Source of the DNA: Bacilli bacterium
Lineage (GTDB): Bacteria; Bacillota_I; Bacilli_A; RFN20; CAG-826
Assembly (NCBI GenBank): GCA_024408075.1
Contig: JAKSVK010000008.1
Coordinates: 1-44,622, forward strand
DNA length: 44,622 bases
Direction of reading: 5' to 3'
Each line of letters opens with the position of its first letter. Within the stretch, counting starts at the first letter, position 1. A program made the position numbers and the translations under genes. Under the pieces are notes generated by a model. It ran no database searches and was not told the origin of the DNA. It saw nothing but the letters and a program-made list of their open reading frames with translations. Below, piece after piece: positions 9,240 to 17,300 of this stretch.

Positions 9240-10491
9240 GACTTTTTACTACATTTCTTTAGGTTGCAAAGTTAATAATTATGAAGTAAGCGCGATTTGC
9301 GATGCTTTAAGAAAACATGGATATAAATTTGATGAAATAAATCCTGGGGTTGTTTTAATTAATACTTGTTCAGTAACCGCAACAGCAGATCAAAAGTCTC
9401 GTCAACATATTCGAAAATTAATTAAAAAATATCCTAATGCTATTTCTGTTGTAATGGGTTGTTATTCACAAGGCAATCACGAATATATTGCTAAAGAGAT
9501 TAAACCAAATATAATTATTGGAACATCTCAAAAAGCTAATATAGTTTCTCTAATAAATAAATATTTAGAAACAAAAGAAAATATTGACATAACAGAAGCT
9601 AATCCACGTTTATTTTGCTATGAAGAACTTGGAATTACTTCTTATCAAGAAAATGCTCGAGCATATTTAAAAATTGAAGATGGATGCAATAACTTTTGTT
9701 CTTATTGCGTCATTCCTTATCGTAGAGGAAAAGCGAGAAGTAGAGGAAAGGAAATAATTATTCAAGAAGCAAAACAATTAGTAGCTCAAGGATATAAAGA
9801 AATTGTTTTAACAGGGATAAACGTTTCTTTTTATGGTCAAGATTTGCAAAATGAAACATTTACATCGCTTGTAAACTCATTATTAGATATTGATGGACTT
9901 TATAGACTTAGAATTTCATCCATTGAAGATAGTGAAATTGAAGATGGTTTAATAGAGCTTTTAAATCGCAAAAATTTAGCAAAACATTTACACATTCCTC
10001 TTCAAAGTGGTAGCGATACAGTTTTAAAAAGAATGAATCGTAAGTATACTTGTGCTCAATTTTATGAAAAGATTCAACACATCAAAACAGTTTGTCCAGA
10101 TGTTTGTTTAACTACAGATGTGATAGTGGGATTTCCAGATGAAAGCGATGAAGAATTTAATCAGACATATGAGTTTATAAAAAAATGTGGATTTAATATG
10201 CTACATGTATTTCCTTATTCTCCTCGAGAAGGCACCCCAGCCGCTAAAATGAAAGGACAAATATCTCCTGAAGTTAAGAAGATGAGATGTCTAAAGCTTA
10301 TTGAGCTTTCTAACGAGTTGTGGGATGAATACACAAATAAGTTTATTGGAAAAGAAGTAGAAGTATTAATTGAAGGATATGATAAAGAAAAGAAAGCAAA
10401 CTTTGGTCATACCTCAAATTATCTAGAAGTATATATTCCTGGAGAAGCGTTAAAACCAGGTTCTATAATAAAAACTGTTTATAAAAAGTAA
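9232..10491 (+). CDS. mtaB: tRNA (t6A37) methylthiotransferase MtaB
   Basis: Radical-SAM enzyme adding a methylthio group to N6-threonylcarbamoyladenosine at tRNA position 37. Three N-terminal Cys ligands of the auxiliary cluster are visible (C12, C46, C77). The radical-SAM motif is CNNFCSYC (C152, C156, C159). A C-terminal TRAM-like region ends the 419 residues. The start overlaps the end of rsmE by 8 bp. The SLGCKVN opening and VIPYRRGKARSR favour MtaB over MiaB or RimO. Confidence 0.92.
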   Translation: MNKTFYYISLGCKVNNYEVSAICDALRKHGYKFDEINPGVVLINTCSVTATADQKSRQHIRKLIKKYPNAISVVMGCYSQGNHEYIAKEIKPNIIIGTSQKANIVSLINKYLETKENIDITEANPRLFCYEELGITSYQENARAYLKIEDGCNNFCSYCVIPYRRGKARSRGKEIIIQEAKQLVAQGYKEIVLTGINVSFYGQDLQNETFTSLVNSLLDIDGLYRLRISSIEDSEIEDGLIELLNRKNLAKHLHIPLQSGSDTVLKRMNRKYTCAQFYEKIQHIKTVCPDVCLTTDVIVGFPDESDEEFNQTYEFIKKCGFNMLHVFPYSPREGTPAAKMKGQISPEVKKMRCLKLIELSNELWDEYTNKFIGKEVEVLIEGYDKEKKANFGHTSNYLEVYIPGEALKPGSIIKTVYKK

Positions 10492-10539
10492 GATATAATC
10501 AAGATAATATTAAAAAAGTTAGAAGATGTGTAAAAACTA

Positions 10540-10569
10540 TTGCATTTTTCTTTCTTCTTTTAATATAAT
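10540..10569 (+). promoter_or_regulatory. Promoter of rpmF
   Basis: -35 TTGCAT (10540-10545), 18-nt spacer, -10 TATAAT (10564-10569). Confidence 0.65.
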
Positions 10570-10596
10570 TATTAAGCGATTTAGGAGGAAACTATT

Positions 10597-10791
10597 ATGG
10601 CAGTCCCACAAAGAAGAATTAGTAAAACAAGAAAAAGAATGAGAAGAACTCACTTCAAACTTGAAGTTGAAGGATTAGTTACTTGCCCAAATTGTGGTGA
10701 AATGATTAGAGCTCACCACGTATGTCCAAAATGTGGATATTATGCAGGTAAAGAAGTTGTCTCAAAGAAAGCTAAAAAAGAAGACGAATAA
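10597..10791 (+). CDS. rpmF: 50S ribosomal protein L32
   Basis: 64 residues starting [17 protein letters not shown], the family signature. It is the zinc-binding form, with C30/C33 and C43/C46. The ribosome binding site TAGGAGGAAA (10583-10592) fixes the ATG. It stands as a single-gene unit with its own promoter and terminator. Confidence 0.97.
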   Translation: MAVPQRRISKTRKRMRRTHFKLEVEGLVTCPNCGEMIRAHHVCPKCGYYAGKEVVSKKAKKEDE

Positions 10792-10795
10792 AAAT

Positions 10796-10817
10796 AAGGT
10801 CGTAAAGGCCTTTTTTT
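10796..10817 (+). terminator. Terminator of rpmF
   Basis: AAGGTC (10796-10801) pairs with GGCCTT (10807-10812) around loop GTAAA; the T-run extends to 10817. Confidence 0.8.
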
Positions 10818-10843
10818 GTTATAATAAATTCGAGGAATAAATT

Positions 10844-11479
10844 ATGAATTACAATAAATTAATTGATCACACTCTTTTAAAACAGGATGCAACTCCTGAA
10901 CAAATTGTTAAATTATGTGATGAAGCTAAACAATATGACTTTATGTCAGTTTGTGTTAATCCTTCCTATGTACCGCTTGCTGCTGAATGTTTAAAAGGAA
11001 GTAACGTAAAGGTTTGTACAGTAATAGGATTTCCACTAGGAATGAATCTAACAAGAACCAAAGTTGATGAAGCTATTCTTTGTATTAAACAAGGCGCAGA
11101 AGAAATAGATATGGTTATAAACGTAGGAATGCTTAAAGCAGGACATGCAGATTACGTTAAAGAAGAAATTAAACTTCTCAAAGAAGTAGCTGGATCTAAA
11201 GTGCTTAAAGTTATTATCGAAACTTGCTTATTAACAGATGAAGAAAAAGTACTTGCTTGCACATTAGCAAAAGAAGCTGGCGCAGATTTTGTTAAAACAT
11301 CAACCGGATTCTCAACTGGTGGAGCAACAGTGCATGATGTTAAGCTCATGAGAGAAACAGTTGGACCTAATATGGGAGTTAAAGCTAGTGGTGGGGTTAG
11401 AACTCACGAAGACCTTCTTGCTATGGTTGAAGCTGGAGCTACTCGTATAGGTACTTCTAACGGAACTAAAATTATTTAA
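10844..11479 (+). CDS. deoC: Deoxyribose-phosphate aldolase
   Basis: Class I aldolase splitting 2-deoxyribose-5-phosphate into glyceraldehyde-3-phosphate and acetaldehyde, in deoxynucleoside breakdown. The 211 residues match short bacterial DeoC. Motifs: [16 protein letters not shown] (D89), the Schiff-base Lys151 in [10 protein letters not shown], and the second Lys180 in [10 protein letters not shown]. Ribosome binding site CGAGGAATAA precedes the ATG. A TATAAT (10820-10825) sits just after the rpmF terminator. With adenosine deaminase elsewhere in the window it fits nucleoside salvage. Confidence 0.95.
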   Translation: MNYNKLIDHTLLKQDATPEQIVKLCDEAKQYDFMSVCVNPSYVPLAAECLKGSNVKVCTVIGFPLGMNLTRTKVDEAILCIKQGAEEIDMVINVGMLKAGHADYVKEEIKLLKEVAGSKVLKVIIETCLLTDEEKVLACTLAKEAGADFVKTSTGFSTGGATVHDVKLMRETVGPNMGVKASGGVRTHEDLLAMVEAGATRIGTSNGTKII

Positions 11480-11492
11480 CTATAAAACAAGG

Positions 11493-11520
11493 AAAGTCGT
11501 GAAATTTTTCGCGGCTTTTT
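11493..11520 (+). terminator. Terminator of deoC
   Basis: A 12-bp stem (11493-11504 with 11507-11518, three G-U pairs) ends in a T-run. Confidence 0.85.
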
Positions 11521-11540
11521 CTTATGGTTTTAAAAAAAGG

Positions 11541-11569
11541 TTGAACGAAATTATGTTTATATGTAATAT
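11541..11569 (+). promoter_or_regulatory. Promoter of rpsU
   Basis: -35 TTGAAC (11541-11546), 17-nt spacer, -10 TAATAT (11564-11569). Confidence 0.5.
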
Positions 11570-11603
11570 ATTAAAAGCAAATTTGCTATAGGAGGTGAAT
11601 ATC

Positions 11604-11780
11604 ATGCCAAAAGTTCAAGTTCGTGAAAACGAGTCATTAGATGACGCACTTCGTAGATTTAAAAGACAAGTCAATAAGGCTGGTACAATCCAAGAAGCAA
11701 AGAAAAGAGAATTCTACCTTAAGAAAGGTTTAAAAAGAAAACTCAAAAGCGAAAACGCACGTCGTAAAGCTAAACAATAA
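11604..11780 (+). CDS. rpsU: 30S ribosomal protein S21
   Basis: 58 residues, the usual S21 length: [19 protein letters not shown] followed by a basic C-terminus. ATG 11604 is used because the ribosome binding site AGGAGGTG (11590-11597) overlaps the alternative GTG at 11595. Located near rsmE/mtaB as in other Bacilli. Confidence 0.96.
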   Translation: MPKVQVRENESLDDALRRFKRQVNKAGTIQEAKKREFYLKKGLKRKLKSENARRKAKQ

Positions 11781-11815
11781 TTATTATCTCGGGTTCCAAG
11801 TTAGGGACCTGACAT

Positions 11816-11891
11816 CGCGGGGTAGAGCAGTTGGCAGCTCGTCAGGCCCATAACCTGGAAGTCGGTGGTTCAAGTCCATCCCCCGCAACCA
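11816..11891 (+). tRNA. Initiator tRNA-fMet (CAT)
   Basis: Anticodon loop CCCATAA gives CAT. The unpaired C1-A72 end (CGCGGGG with CCCCGCAA) and closeness to the E. coli initiator sequence mark it as initiator rather than elongator; CCA is encoded. A hairpin (GGTTCC with GGGACC, about 11792-11809) without a T-run lies just upstream. All genes immediately downstream are accessory, which suggests an insertion hot spot. Confidence 0.95.
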
Positions 11892-11902
11892 AATGTAAAC
11901 TG

Positions 11903-11933
11903 CAGTATTAATACAATGTTAGTACTGTTTTTT
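11903..11933 (+). terminator. Terminator after tRNA-fMet
   Basis: CAGTATTAA (11903-11911) pairs with TTAGTACTG (11919-11927), followed by six T. Confidence 0.85.
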
Positions 11934-11952
11934 AATTCTTTTCAAAAATACA

Positions 11953-11992
11953 AAGTAACAGGGGCAATAAATAAAAGTAACAATAAGTAACA
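11953..11992 (+). repeat. Three direct repeats AAGTAACA upstream of an XRE gene
   Basis: AAGTAACA occurs at 11953-11960, 11975-11982 and 11985-11992. The start-to-start distances are 22 and 10 bp, near whole helical turns, so all three lie on one DNA face 44-83 bp before the start codon. A possible operator array for the regulator encoded next. Confidence 0.45.
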
Positions 11993-12035
11993 AACATTTT
12001 TTTGAAAAAAAGCTAAAATATAAATGAGTTGATTT

Positions 12036-12866
12036 ATGGAATTCAAAGAAAAGCTCAAAAAAATAAGAACTGAAAACGGACTATCACAAGAAGCTCTTGC
12101 AGATGCCGTTCATATTTCAAGATCTGCAATTGCGAAATATGAAAACGGCAATGGTAACCCAAGTGAAGAAACCCTAAAGGCATTAGCGGTTTATTTTGGT
12201 GTAGAAGTTAACGACTTAAAAGATGATAGTGAAACAAAGCGCAAAATAAACAAAACTAAAATTAAAACTGCCGCAATAATAGTGACCTCAGTTATTGCTT
12301 TGGGTGGGATAGTCACAGGAACAACATTTGGAATTCTTAATAATGTTAACATAGGGAAATATACCTATATTGATTACGAATTAAGAACGGAGAATATATC
12401 GCTTAATTATTATTATGATGATGGTGTTTATGCCACATTATTTTATGATGGATGCAATCTTCTAGGTCACTCTTTTGATAGCGTGTTTCAACCTAGTAAT
12501 TTAATTGCAGGCGATGTTTTTCATTTTGACTATGTTGGTAAGTTAGCCGATCCTATTTACTCAATACCAGGAGTAATTGATATTGTTGGTAGATTAGAAC
12601 GTTATCACTTTATTAAAACAGAAATAAGAAATTATCATTCTGATTTAGGGCCTATTAAAGACAACCTAGATGTTTTGCGTGGAATTTATCAAATTGATTT
12701 TGAATATGTTATTACTAGTAGTAATGGGGCATATGTATCTCTAGATAGCTATGAAGGAAGTGACTTATACGTTTCTATAGATTATAGAAGAATGTATATG
12801 GCTAGCGATCAACATGAAATAGCAAAAACAATCGTGGCCGCACTTTACTCATATAATCCACGATAA
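12036..12866 (+). CDS. Membrane-anchored XRE-family regulator
   Basis: 276 residues. Residues 1-62 form a Cro/C1-type helix-turn-helix (LKKIRTENGLSQEALADAV, ISRSAIAKYENGNGNPS). One membrane helix follows (about 72-98) with a basic lead-in, and the last ~175 residues lie outside and match no family I recognise. This layout suggests a regulator that senses something outside the membrane; the signal is unknown. A TATAAA box (12019-12024) leaves an mRNA leader of only a few bases and no good ribosome binding site is seen. First gene of the accessory stretch after tRNA-fMet. Confidence 0.65.
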   Translation: MEFKEKLKKIRTENGLSQEALADAVHISRSAIAKYENGNGNPSEETLKALAVYFGVEVNDLKDDSETKRKINKTKIKTAAIIVTSVIALGGIVTGTTFGILNNVNIGKYTYIDYELRTENISLNYYYDDGVYATLFYDGCNLLGHSFDSVFQPSNLIAGDVFHFDYVGKLADPIYSIPGVIDIVGRLERYHFIKTEIRNYHSDLGPIKDNLDVLRGIYQIDFEYVITSSNGAYVSLDSYEGSDLYVSIDYRRMYMASDQHEIAKTIVAALYSYNPR

Positions 12867-12921
12867 TGTTAATAAAACGCACAATTTTTTGCGGATTTAT
12901 CTCACTTGGGCATAAGGAAAT

Positions 12922-12955
12922 AACAGCATTGATTTAATCAGTGCTGTTTTATTTT
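12922..12955 (+). terminator. Terminator of the membrane XRE gene
   Basis: AACAGCATTGATT (12922-12934) pairs with AATCAGTGCTGTT (12936-12948), then T-rich sequence. A close relative of this hairpin is at 17201-17232. Confidence 0.75.
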
Positions 12956-13031
12956 AGGACAAAATGACCTCTTTAATTTTACATACAGGACAAAATGACC
13001 TCTTTATATTTACAACAAAGGACAAATATGA
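12956..13031 (+). repeat. Triple direct repeat ahead of the MntA/HepT pair
   Basis: Two identical 20-bp copies (12956-12975 and 12987-13006, core AGGACAAAATGACC) and a partial third (13019-13031, AGGACAAATATGA) are spaced 31 and 32 bp apart, about three helical turns. They end 23 bp before the antitoxin ATG, which fits an autoregulatory operator. Confidence 0.5.
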
Positions 13032-13053
13032 TATTTTATTAGTGGTGATAAAT

Positions 13054-13533
13054 ATGACTCTTTTAGAAATTAGAACAGAATACGGCTTATCTCAAATTGA
13101 AGCCGCACAAATTGTAAATGTCCCTATAAGGACATTTAGAAGATATGAAACTGATGATACTTATGGCAGTAGCATTAAACGAAACGCTTTTATTTCTGCT
13201 ATTGAAAAGTATTGTGAAATTACAGAAGAAAAAGGTTTATTAACAATCGAACAAATTAAAAATAAAATAAGTGATTTATTTGAAAATGAATATAAAGGAC
13301 AAATTGACTTTTGCTATTTGTTTGGTAGTTATGCAAAAGGAACCGCTAAAGAAAATAGCGATGTCGATTTATATGTATCTTCTAATTTAACAGGTATTCG
13401 CTTTGTTGGATTAATTGAAAGAATAAGACAAAAATTACATAAAAAAGTGGATTTGTTACGTAGTAGCGAACTTGAAAATAACATTGAATTAGTAAACGAA
13501 ATATTAAAAGGTGGAATAAAAATATATGGGTAG
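13054..13533 (+). CDS. mntA: MntA-type nucleotidyltransferase antitoxin with N-terminal HTH
   Basis: Antitoxin of a type VII HEPN/MNT pair. MntA proteins silence the HepT RNase by adding AMP to its active-site Tyr. Residues 1-60 form an XRE-like helix-turn-helix (RTEYGLSQIEAAQIVNVPIR). The nucleotidyltransferase core follows with G91-S92 in FGSYAKGT and metal-binding D103 and D105 in SDVDL. 159 residues. ATG 13054 is chosen because GGTGAT lies 8 nt upstream and the HTH starts right away; the longer reading from 12964 runs through the operator-like repeats. It overlaps hepT by 8 bp. The fused DNA-binding domain suggests direct autorepression. Confidence 0.85.
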   Translation: MTLLEIRTEYGLSQIEAAQIVNVPIRTFRRYETDDTYGSSIKRNAFISAIEKYCEITEEKGLLTIEQIKNKISDLFENEYKGQIDFCYLFGSYAKGTAKENSDVDLYVSSNLTGIRFVGLIERIRQKLHKKVDLLRSSELENNIELVNEILKGGIKIYG

Positions 13534-13867
13534 CAAAGATAACGCTATTTATATGGAGCTAGCAGTTATTGATATTAATGCAGTAATTGAGTATACAAAA
13601 GGTTGTTCATATGAAGAATTTATATCAGATGTAAAAACAATTGATGCCACAATGTTTCGCCTCCAACAAATGATTGAAAAGATCAAAAACTTATCTATTG
13701 AGTTTAAACAAAAACATAAAGATATTCCTTGGGGAGACATAGTGGGCTTTAGAAACGGAATAGTACATGAATATGGCAAAACAGATTACACAACTGTTTA
13801 TGAAATAATCACTAAAGACATTTATGAACTTAAGGAATTATTTGAAAACGAGTTAGAAAAAGCTTGA
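13526..13867 (+). CDS. hepT: HepT-type HEPN RNase toxin
   Basis: Toxin partner of the upstream MntA. 113 residues, all helical in character, with the RX4HXY motif intact as R76-NGIV-H81-E-Y83. Tyr83 is the residue AMPylated in characterised MntA/HepT pairs. The start overlaps mntA and follows the ribosome binding site AAGGTGG. An intact motif suggests the toxin is functional. Confidence 0.87.
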   Translation: MGSKDNAIYMELAVIDINAVIEYTKGCSYEEFISDVKTIDATMFRLQQMIEKIKNLSIEFKQKHKDIPWGDIVGFRNGIVHEYGKTDYTTVYEIITKDIYELKELFENELEKA

Positions 13868-13879
13868 TATGTTTTTTGT

Positions 13880-13885
13880 TATTAT
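13880..13885 (+). promoter_or_regulatory. -10 box of the GNAT gene, leaderless geometry
   Basis: TATTAT, then exactly six bases to ATG 13892. No convincing -35 at 17 nt. Confidence 0.4.
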
Positions 13886-13891
13886 TTGCCT

Positions 13892-14344
13892 ATGATTGAA
13901 AAGTTAAAATTTATTACAATTAGAACAGAACCCGAAATAATTGAAAAGGCCGCTACATGGTTTAGTTCAAAATGGAATGTCCCTAAAGAAGCTTATTTAG
14001 AGTGCATGAATAATTATCTAAACAATAAGACTAATTTAGGTTGGTTTCTTTGTTTAGACGCAGATAGAATTGTTGGTGGTTTGGGTGTTATAGAAAATGA
14101 CTTCCATGAGCGAAAGGATCTAACGCCGAACATTTGTGCAGTCTATGTTGAGGAAGAATATCGTAATAAAGGTATAGCCGGAAGGCTCCTTAATCTTGCA
14201 GTAGAAGATTTAAAAATGAATGGGATTTCCACTGTATATTTGATTACTGATCATATTGGGTTTTATGAACGATATGGTTTTACATTTTTAACGATGACTA
14301 AGTGCGATGATGGAACTATTAGCAGAATTTATATTTACAAATAA
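13892..14344 (+). CDS. GNAT-family N-acetyltransferase
   Basis: 150 residues. Acetyl-CoA-binding motif A reads VYVEEEYRNKGIAGRLL (about residues 92-108), and the C-terminal GFYERYGF strand is typical of GNATs. Substrate unknown; it could modify an aminoglycoside-like compound, a toxin or a metabolite. ATG 13892 is preferred to the TTG at 13886 because of the -10-to-ATG spacing. No ribosome binding site. The gene is followed by copy A of a dispersed repeat. Confidence 0.8.
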   Translation: MIEKLKFITIRTEPEIIEKAATWFSSKWNVPKEAYLECMNNYLNNKTNLGWFLCLDADRIVGGLGVIENDFHERKDLTPNICAVYVEEEYRNKGIAGRLLNLAVEDLKMNGISTVYLITDHIGFYERYGFTFLTMTKCDDGTISRIYIYK

Positions 14345-14396
14345 TTCCTATTGTTAGTTTTAAAAAACTCACTCTTTACAATAACGAAGAACTGGT

Positions 14397-14454
14397 GGCT
14401 CTCTTTTCTGATAAAGAGGGCTTATTTGTATTATTCTTGGCCATTTATTCAAAG
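14397..14454 (+). repeat. Dispersed ~60-bp repeat, copy A
   Basis: Shares GGGCT-TATTTGTATTATTC-TTGGCCATTTATTCAAAG with copies B, C and D. It begins with a small hairpin (CTCTTT/AAAGAG). It ends just where recognisable DUF4353-like coding sequence begins. Confidence 0.6.
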
Positions 14455-15815
14455 ACAACAATAGACACCATTGGATATCAAGTAAAGGCAACCAAAGAGG
14501 AACGGTCTCAATAAGTGGTGGCCATATTGATATTTATTCTGCTAAAGATGGTATTGATGCTGCTTATAATGTTGAAATTTCAAAAATTGATGGTGGAGAT
14601 GATCCAATCATTAATATTTACACATCTAATTTTTCAGAATATTCAGGCGAAGTTTCCGATACATCAACATCAAAAATGTATTTAAGAACTTCTTCCTCAT
14701 ACAATTCAAACTACTATTACGCTGTAGAGTTCATGCTAAATACCTATGAAACAAAATGGGTAAAAGCTTCTAAAGTTAGTAGTACTGATACAAGATATAA
14801 CTATTTTGAACTTAGCAAACCAGAAAATGCTACATCATTAAAGGTTGCATACTTTGCTAATAGCGTAACAACTATGTCTGAAGATAATGCAACTGCAATT
14901 ATGTCCAAGTATGATTCAGTTAATAACTACTATGATGTTGCAAAGATAAGCAACAACGGTTCAACTATTTCAATTTCAGGTTGGACTAGCTATCAAACTT
15001 CTCAGCCTGGGGGAGGACACGGTGGACCTGGCGGACCTGGCGGACCTGGCGGAATGCATGAAGGAAACAGCGAAAAAGCCGATTATTCTGCAAAAGGAAT
15101 AAAAGCCGATAACGAAATTATCATATCTGCAGGTAAATTCTTCATTAAATCATATGACGACGCAATTCACGCTAACTATGGTGATGCTTTTGAAAATGGA
15201 GCAACAGGTATAGGTAACATTACTCTTTCAGGTGGAGACTTTGAAATTTATGCTTCAGATGATGGTATTCATGCTGATGATACATTAACAATCTCTAGCA
15301 ATGCTGTAATTGATATTGTTAAATCATATGAAGGTATTGAAGGAAATATTATTAACATTACTGGTGGTTATACTAAAGTATATTCAACAGATGATGGTCT
15401 TAATGCTGCGAATAAAGCTGGAAAAACACCTGCAATTAATATTAGTGGTGGCGTTACAGATATCACCGTTTATGGACAGGATGTTGATGGAATAGATTCG
15501 AATGGATCATTCACACAAATGGGCGGTTATGTAATTACAAAAGGAGCAAATGGTGGAATGTCTACAGGCTTAGATTGCGACGGAACTGCAAAAATTAATG
15601 GTGGTACATTCGTTTCATTCGGTAAAACTGAAAAAACTCCAACCAAAGGTAGTGGAGTTACTAATTACACACTTAGCGGTTCATATTCAACCGGTAGTTA
15701 TAAAGTCACATTTGGTGATGGAAAAGAAGTAACCACAACAACTAAATATTCATATTCAGCGATTTATGTTTATAGTGACATTTCTTCAAAAATTACTGTA
15801 TTAAAGAACAATTAG
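14415..15815 (+). pseudogene. 5'-truncated DUF4353 (Cthe_2159-like) carbohydrate-binding protein
   Basis: An open frame with family-like repeats runs from about 14490 (SISGGHIDIYSAKDGIDAAYN) to the stop at 15815, but its first ATG is at 14676, in mid-domain. The frame is open back to 14415 inside repeat copy A with no start, signal peptide or ribosome binding site. The recognisable part has repeated SGG/DGIxA beta-helix units (DAIHANYG, DDGIHADDTL, DDGLNAANKAG, DVDGIDSNG) and a glycine-proline linker GGPGGPGGPGG (379 residues if started at 14676). Full-length relatives are secreted polysaccharide-binding proteins. The 5' end was probably lost by recombination at the repeat. A shortened cytosolic product from 14676 cannot be excluded. 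Confidence 0.7.
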
Positions 15816-15970
15816 TAAAAATTTAAATTCCAACTCTACCCCCTTTTATTTGTTGGTGGCTATAATGAAAATATTGCAAAATTTCAACGTTTTTTATTGC
15901 GTATGTAAATTTTATTTAAAACAACAGTAATGAAACCATTGTTGAAGTGACCCCTTTGATTGAAAACACA

Positions 15971-16037
15971 TATTAACTTCGTTGTGTTCGACCTATTAAC
16001 TTCGTTGCACTTGGTTAAAAAACTATTAACTTCATTG
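15971..16037 (+). repeat. Three direct repeats TATTAACTTCGTTG
   Basis: Copies at 15971-15984, 15994-16007 and 16024-16037 (the last has A for G in TTCATTG). Start-to-start distances are 23 and 30 bp. They lie before a terminator-like hairpin and the Abi-like gene; meaning unknown. Confidence 0.5.
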
Positions 16038-16058
16038 CAGCAAGAAAGACGAAAATCT

Positions 16059-16083
16059 AAGACACGAAAATAGTGTCTTTTTT
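16059..16083 (+). terminator. Terminator-like hairpin
   Basis: AAGACAC (16059-16065) pairs with GTGTCTT (16073-16079), then a T-run. No gene lies directly upstream on this strand apart from the truncated DUF4353-like one. Confidence 0.65.
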
Positions 16084-16135
16084 CTTTACTTTAAGATAAT
16101 GTTTTGAACATTTATAAAGTATTTTTAAATTACGT

Positions 16136-16164
16136 TTAACAAGAAATATAAATTGGCATATCAT
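16136..16164 (+). promoter_or_regulatory. Promoter of the Abi-like gene, leaderless
   Basis: -35 TTAACA (16136-16141), 17-nt spacer, -10 TATCAT (16159-16164), then six bases to ATG 16171. Confidence 0.55.
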
Positions 16165-16170
16165 AGAATC

Positions 16171-17052
16171 ATGAAATCGAAATTAGTTAGCAATCAACAA
16201 ATTCAACATATAAAATCGAAAGGCATCTCCTTTAACTATATCTCCGAAGAGGATGCAAAAAAATATCTTGAACAATCTACGTATTTATTCAAACTTCTTT
16301 CATATCGTAAAAATTATTTAAAAGATGCAAGCGGAAAATATTTAGATTTAGATTTTCAATATTTGGTTGAATTATCTAAGTTAGATAGAGAACTTAGGTA
16401 CATATGTTTTGATTTATGTATGGATATTGAACATTTTGTTAAAAACAAGATTGTTCAAACAATTGTTAATACTTCTGATGGATATCGACCTATTTCTGAA
16501 TATTTTTTGATAAATCCAAGAGCACTTATTCGTATTAATGAGCAAAATACAAATACATGTTTTATTCATGAAATAGTAAATAAATACAGTCCAAATTTTC
16601 CAGTGTGGGTTTTTGTTGAGGTATCTTCCTTTGGAACCATTTCTTCTTTTTGTTCCTGGTATAATTCAAATTATAGTAAAACGTTTGTTGATAATAAAAT
16701 ACTAAATAATGTACGCGATCTTCGAAACGCAATAGCTCATAATTCTTGCTTGTTGTACAATTTTGTAGATAGGACTCCAAATTTAAATACACCTGTGTCA
16801 GAAATAAATGCTTTTCTTGCTTCTTTAGGAATCGGAAAACAAACAAGAAAAAATAATCTTCACAATATGTTTGTATATGACTTTGTTTGTCTTCTATACG
16901 TTCATAAAAAAGAAGTTAATGACAAAAGTAAATTATCTAGACTTAATGATTTTATTAACAAACGATGTTTAGAAAATAAAGATTATTTTAAAAATAATTT
17001 TAAAATAATCAAATCTTATAATTTTTTGAAGAGGGTCATTGACAATATTTAA
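16171..17052 (+). CDS. Abi_2-family (AbiD/AbiF-like) HEPN protein
   Basis: 293 residues. The family is linked to abortive infection against phages and belongs to the HEPN superfamily of RNases and RNA-binding proteins. Visible features: an N-terminal DAKKYLEQSTYLFKLLSYRKNY segment typical of Abi_2, a central LDRELRYICFDLCMDIEHFVKNKI helix, and the catalytic RX4H motif in DLRNAIAHN (R185, H190). Start ATG 16171 is preferred to TTG 16153 because of the -10 box six bases upstream. It lies between a MntA/HepT pair and a Fic gene, in a likely defence region. The exact function is inferred from the family. Confidence 0.75.
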   Translation: MKSKLVSNQQIQHIKSKGISFNYISEEDAKKYLEQSTYLFKLLSYRKNYLKDASGKYLDLDFQYLVELSKLDRELRYICFDLCMDIEHFVKNKIVQTIVNTSDGYRPISEYFLINPRALIRINEQNTNTCFIHEIVNKYSPNFPVWVFVEVSSFGTISSFCSWYNSNYSKTFVDNKILNNVRDLRNAIAHNSCLLYNFVDRTPNLNTPVSEINAFLASLGIGKQTRKNNLHNMFVYDFVCLLYVHKKEVNDKSKLSRLNDFINKRCLENKDYFKNNFKIIKSYNFLKRVIDNI

Positions 17053-17097
17053 ATAAGGTTGTAATATGATAGCACAATTGAAAACGGAAGTTTTGTA

Positions 17098-17127
17098 AAG
17101 AGGGTCATTGGCTCTCTTATTTTTTTA
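17098..17127 (+). terminator. Terminator of the Abi-like gene
   Basis: AAGAGGG (17098-17104) pairs with CTCTCTT (17112-17118), followed by a long T-run. Confidence 0.75.
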
Positions 17128-17135
17128 AAAGCAAA

Positions 17136-17193
17136 GGTCCACTTTTTCAAAAACAGAGGCTCATTTGTATCATTCCTGAGCATTTCTTCCAAG
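17136..17193 (+). repeat. Dispersed ~60-bp repeat, copy B
   Basis: GAGGCTC-ATTTGTATCATTCC-TGAGCATTTCTTCCAAG, preceded by GGTCCACTTTTT. Closest to copies A and D in its first half. Lies after the Abi-like gene and its terminator. Confidence 0.65.
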
Positions 17194-17200
17194 TAAACAC

Positions 17201-17232
17201 AACAGCATTGATACAATTCAGTGCTGTTTTTT
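17201..17232 (+). terminator. Hairpin nearly identical to the 12922 terminator
   Basis: AACAGCATTGA (17201-17211) pairs with TCAGTGCTGTT (17218-17228), then a T-run to 17232. It directly follows repeat copy B. Confidence 0.6.
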
Positions 17233-17300
17233 GTAACTCAACTAGCAGTATGGTTAAATTTAGTTGACAATATAATAAAGTATAGGCAAGGAGGTGCCGT

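Larger units (their letters stand above)
15816..16170 (+). other. Gene-free stretch with triple repeat and a terminator hairpin
   Basis: No gene seen. It holds a hairpin-capable segment near 15924-15952 (CAACAGTAATG with CATTGTTG), three direct repeats (15971-16037), a terminator-like hairpin (16059-16083) and the promoter of the next gene. Confidence 0.5.

Noticed and set aside
15971-16037. CRISPR array
   Set aside because: Only three short repeats with unequal 9- and 16-bp gaps, and no cas genes anywhere in the window.
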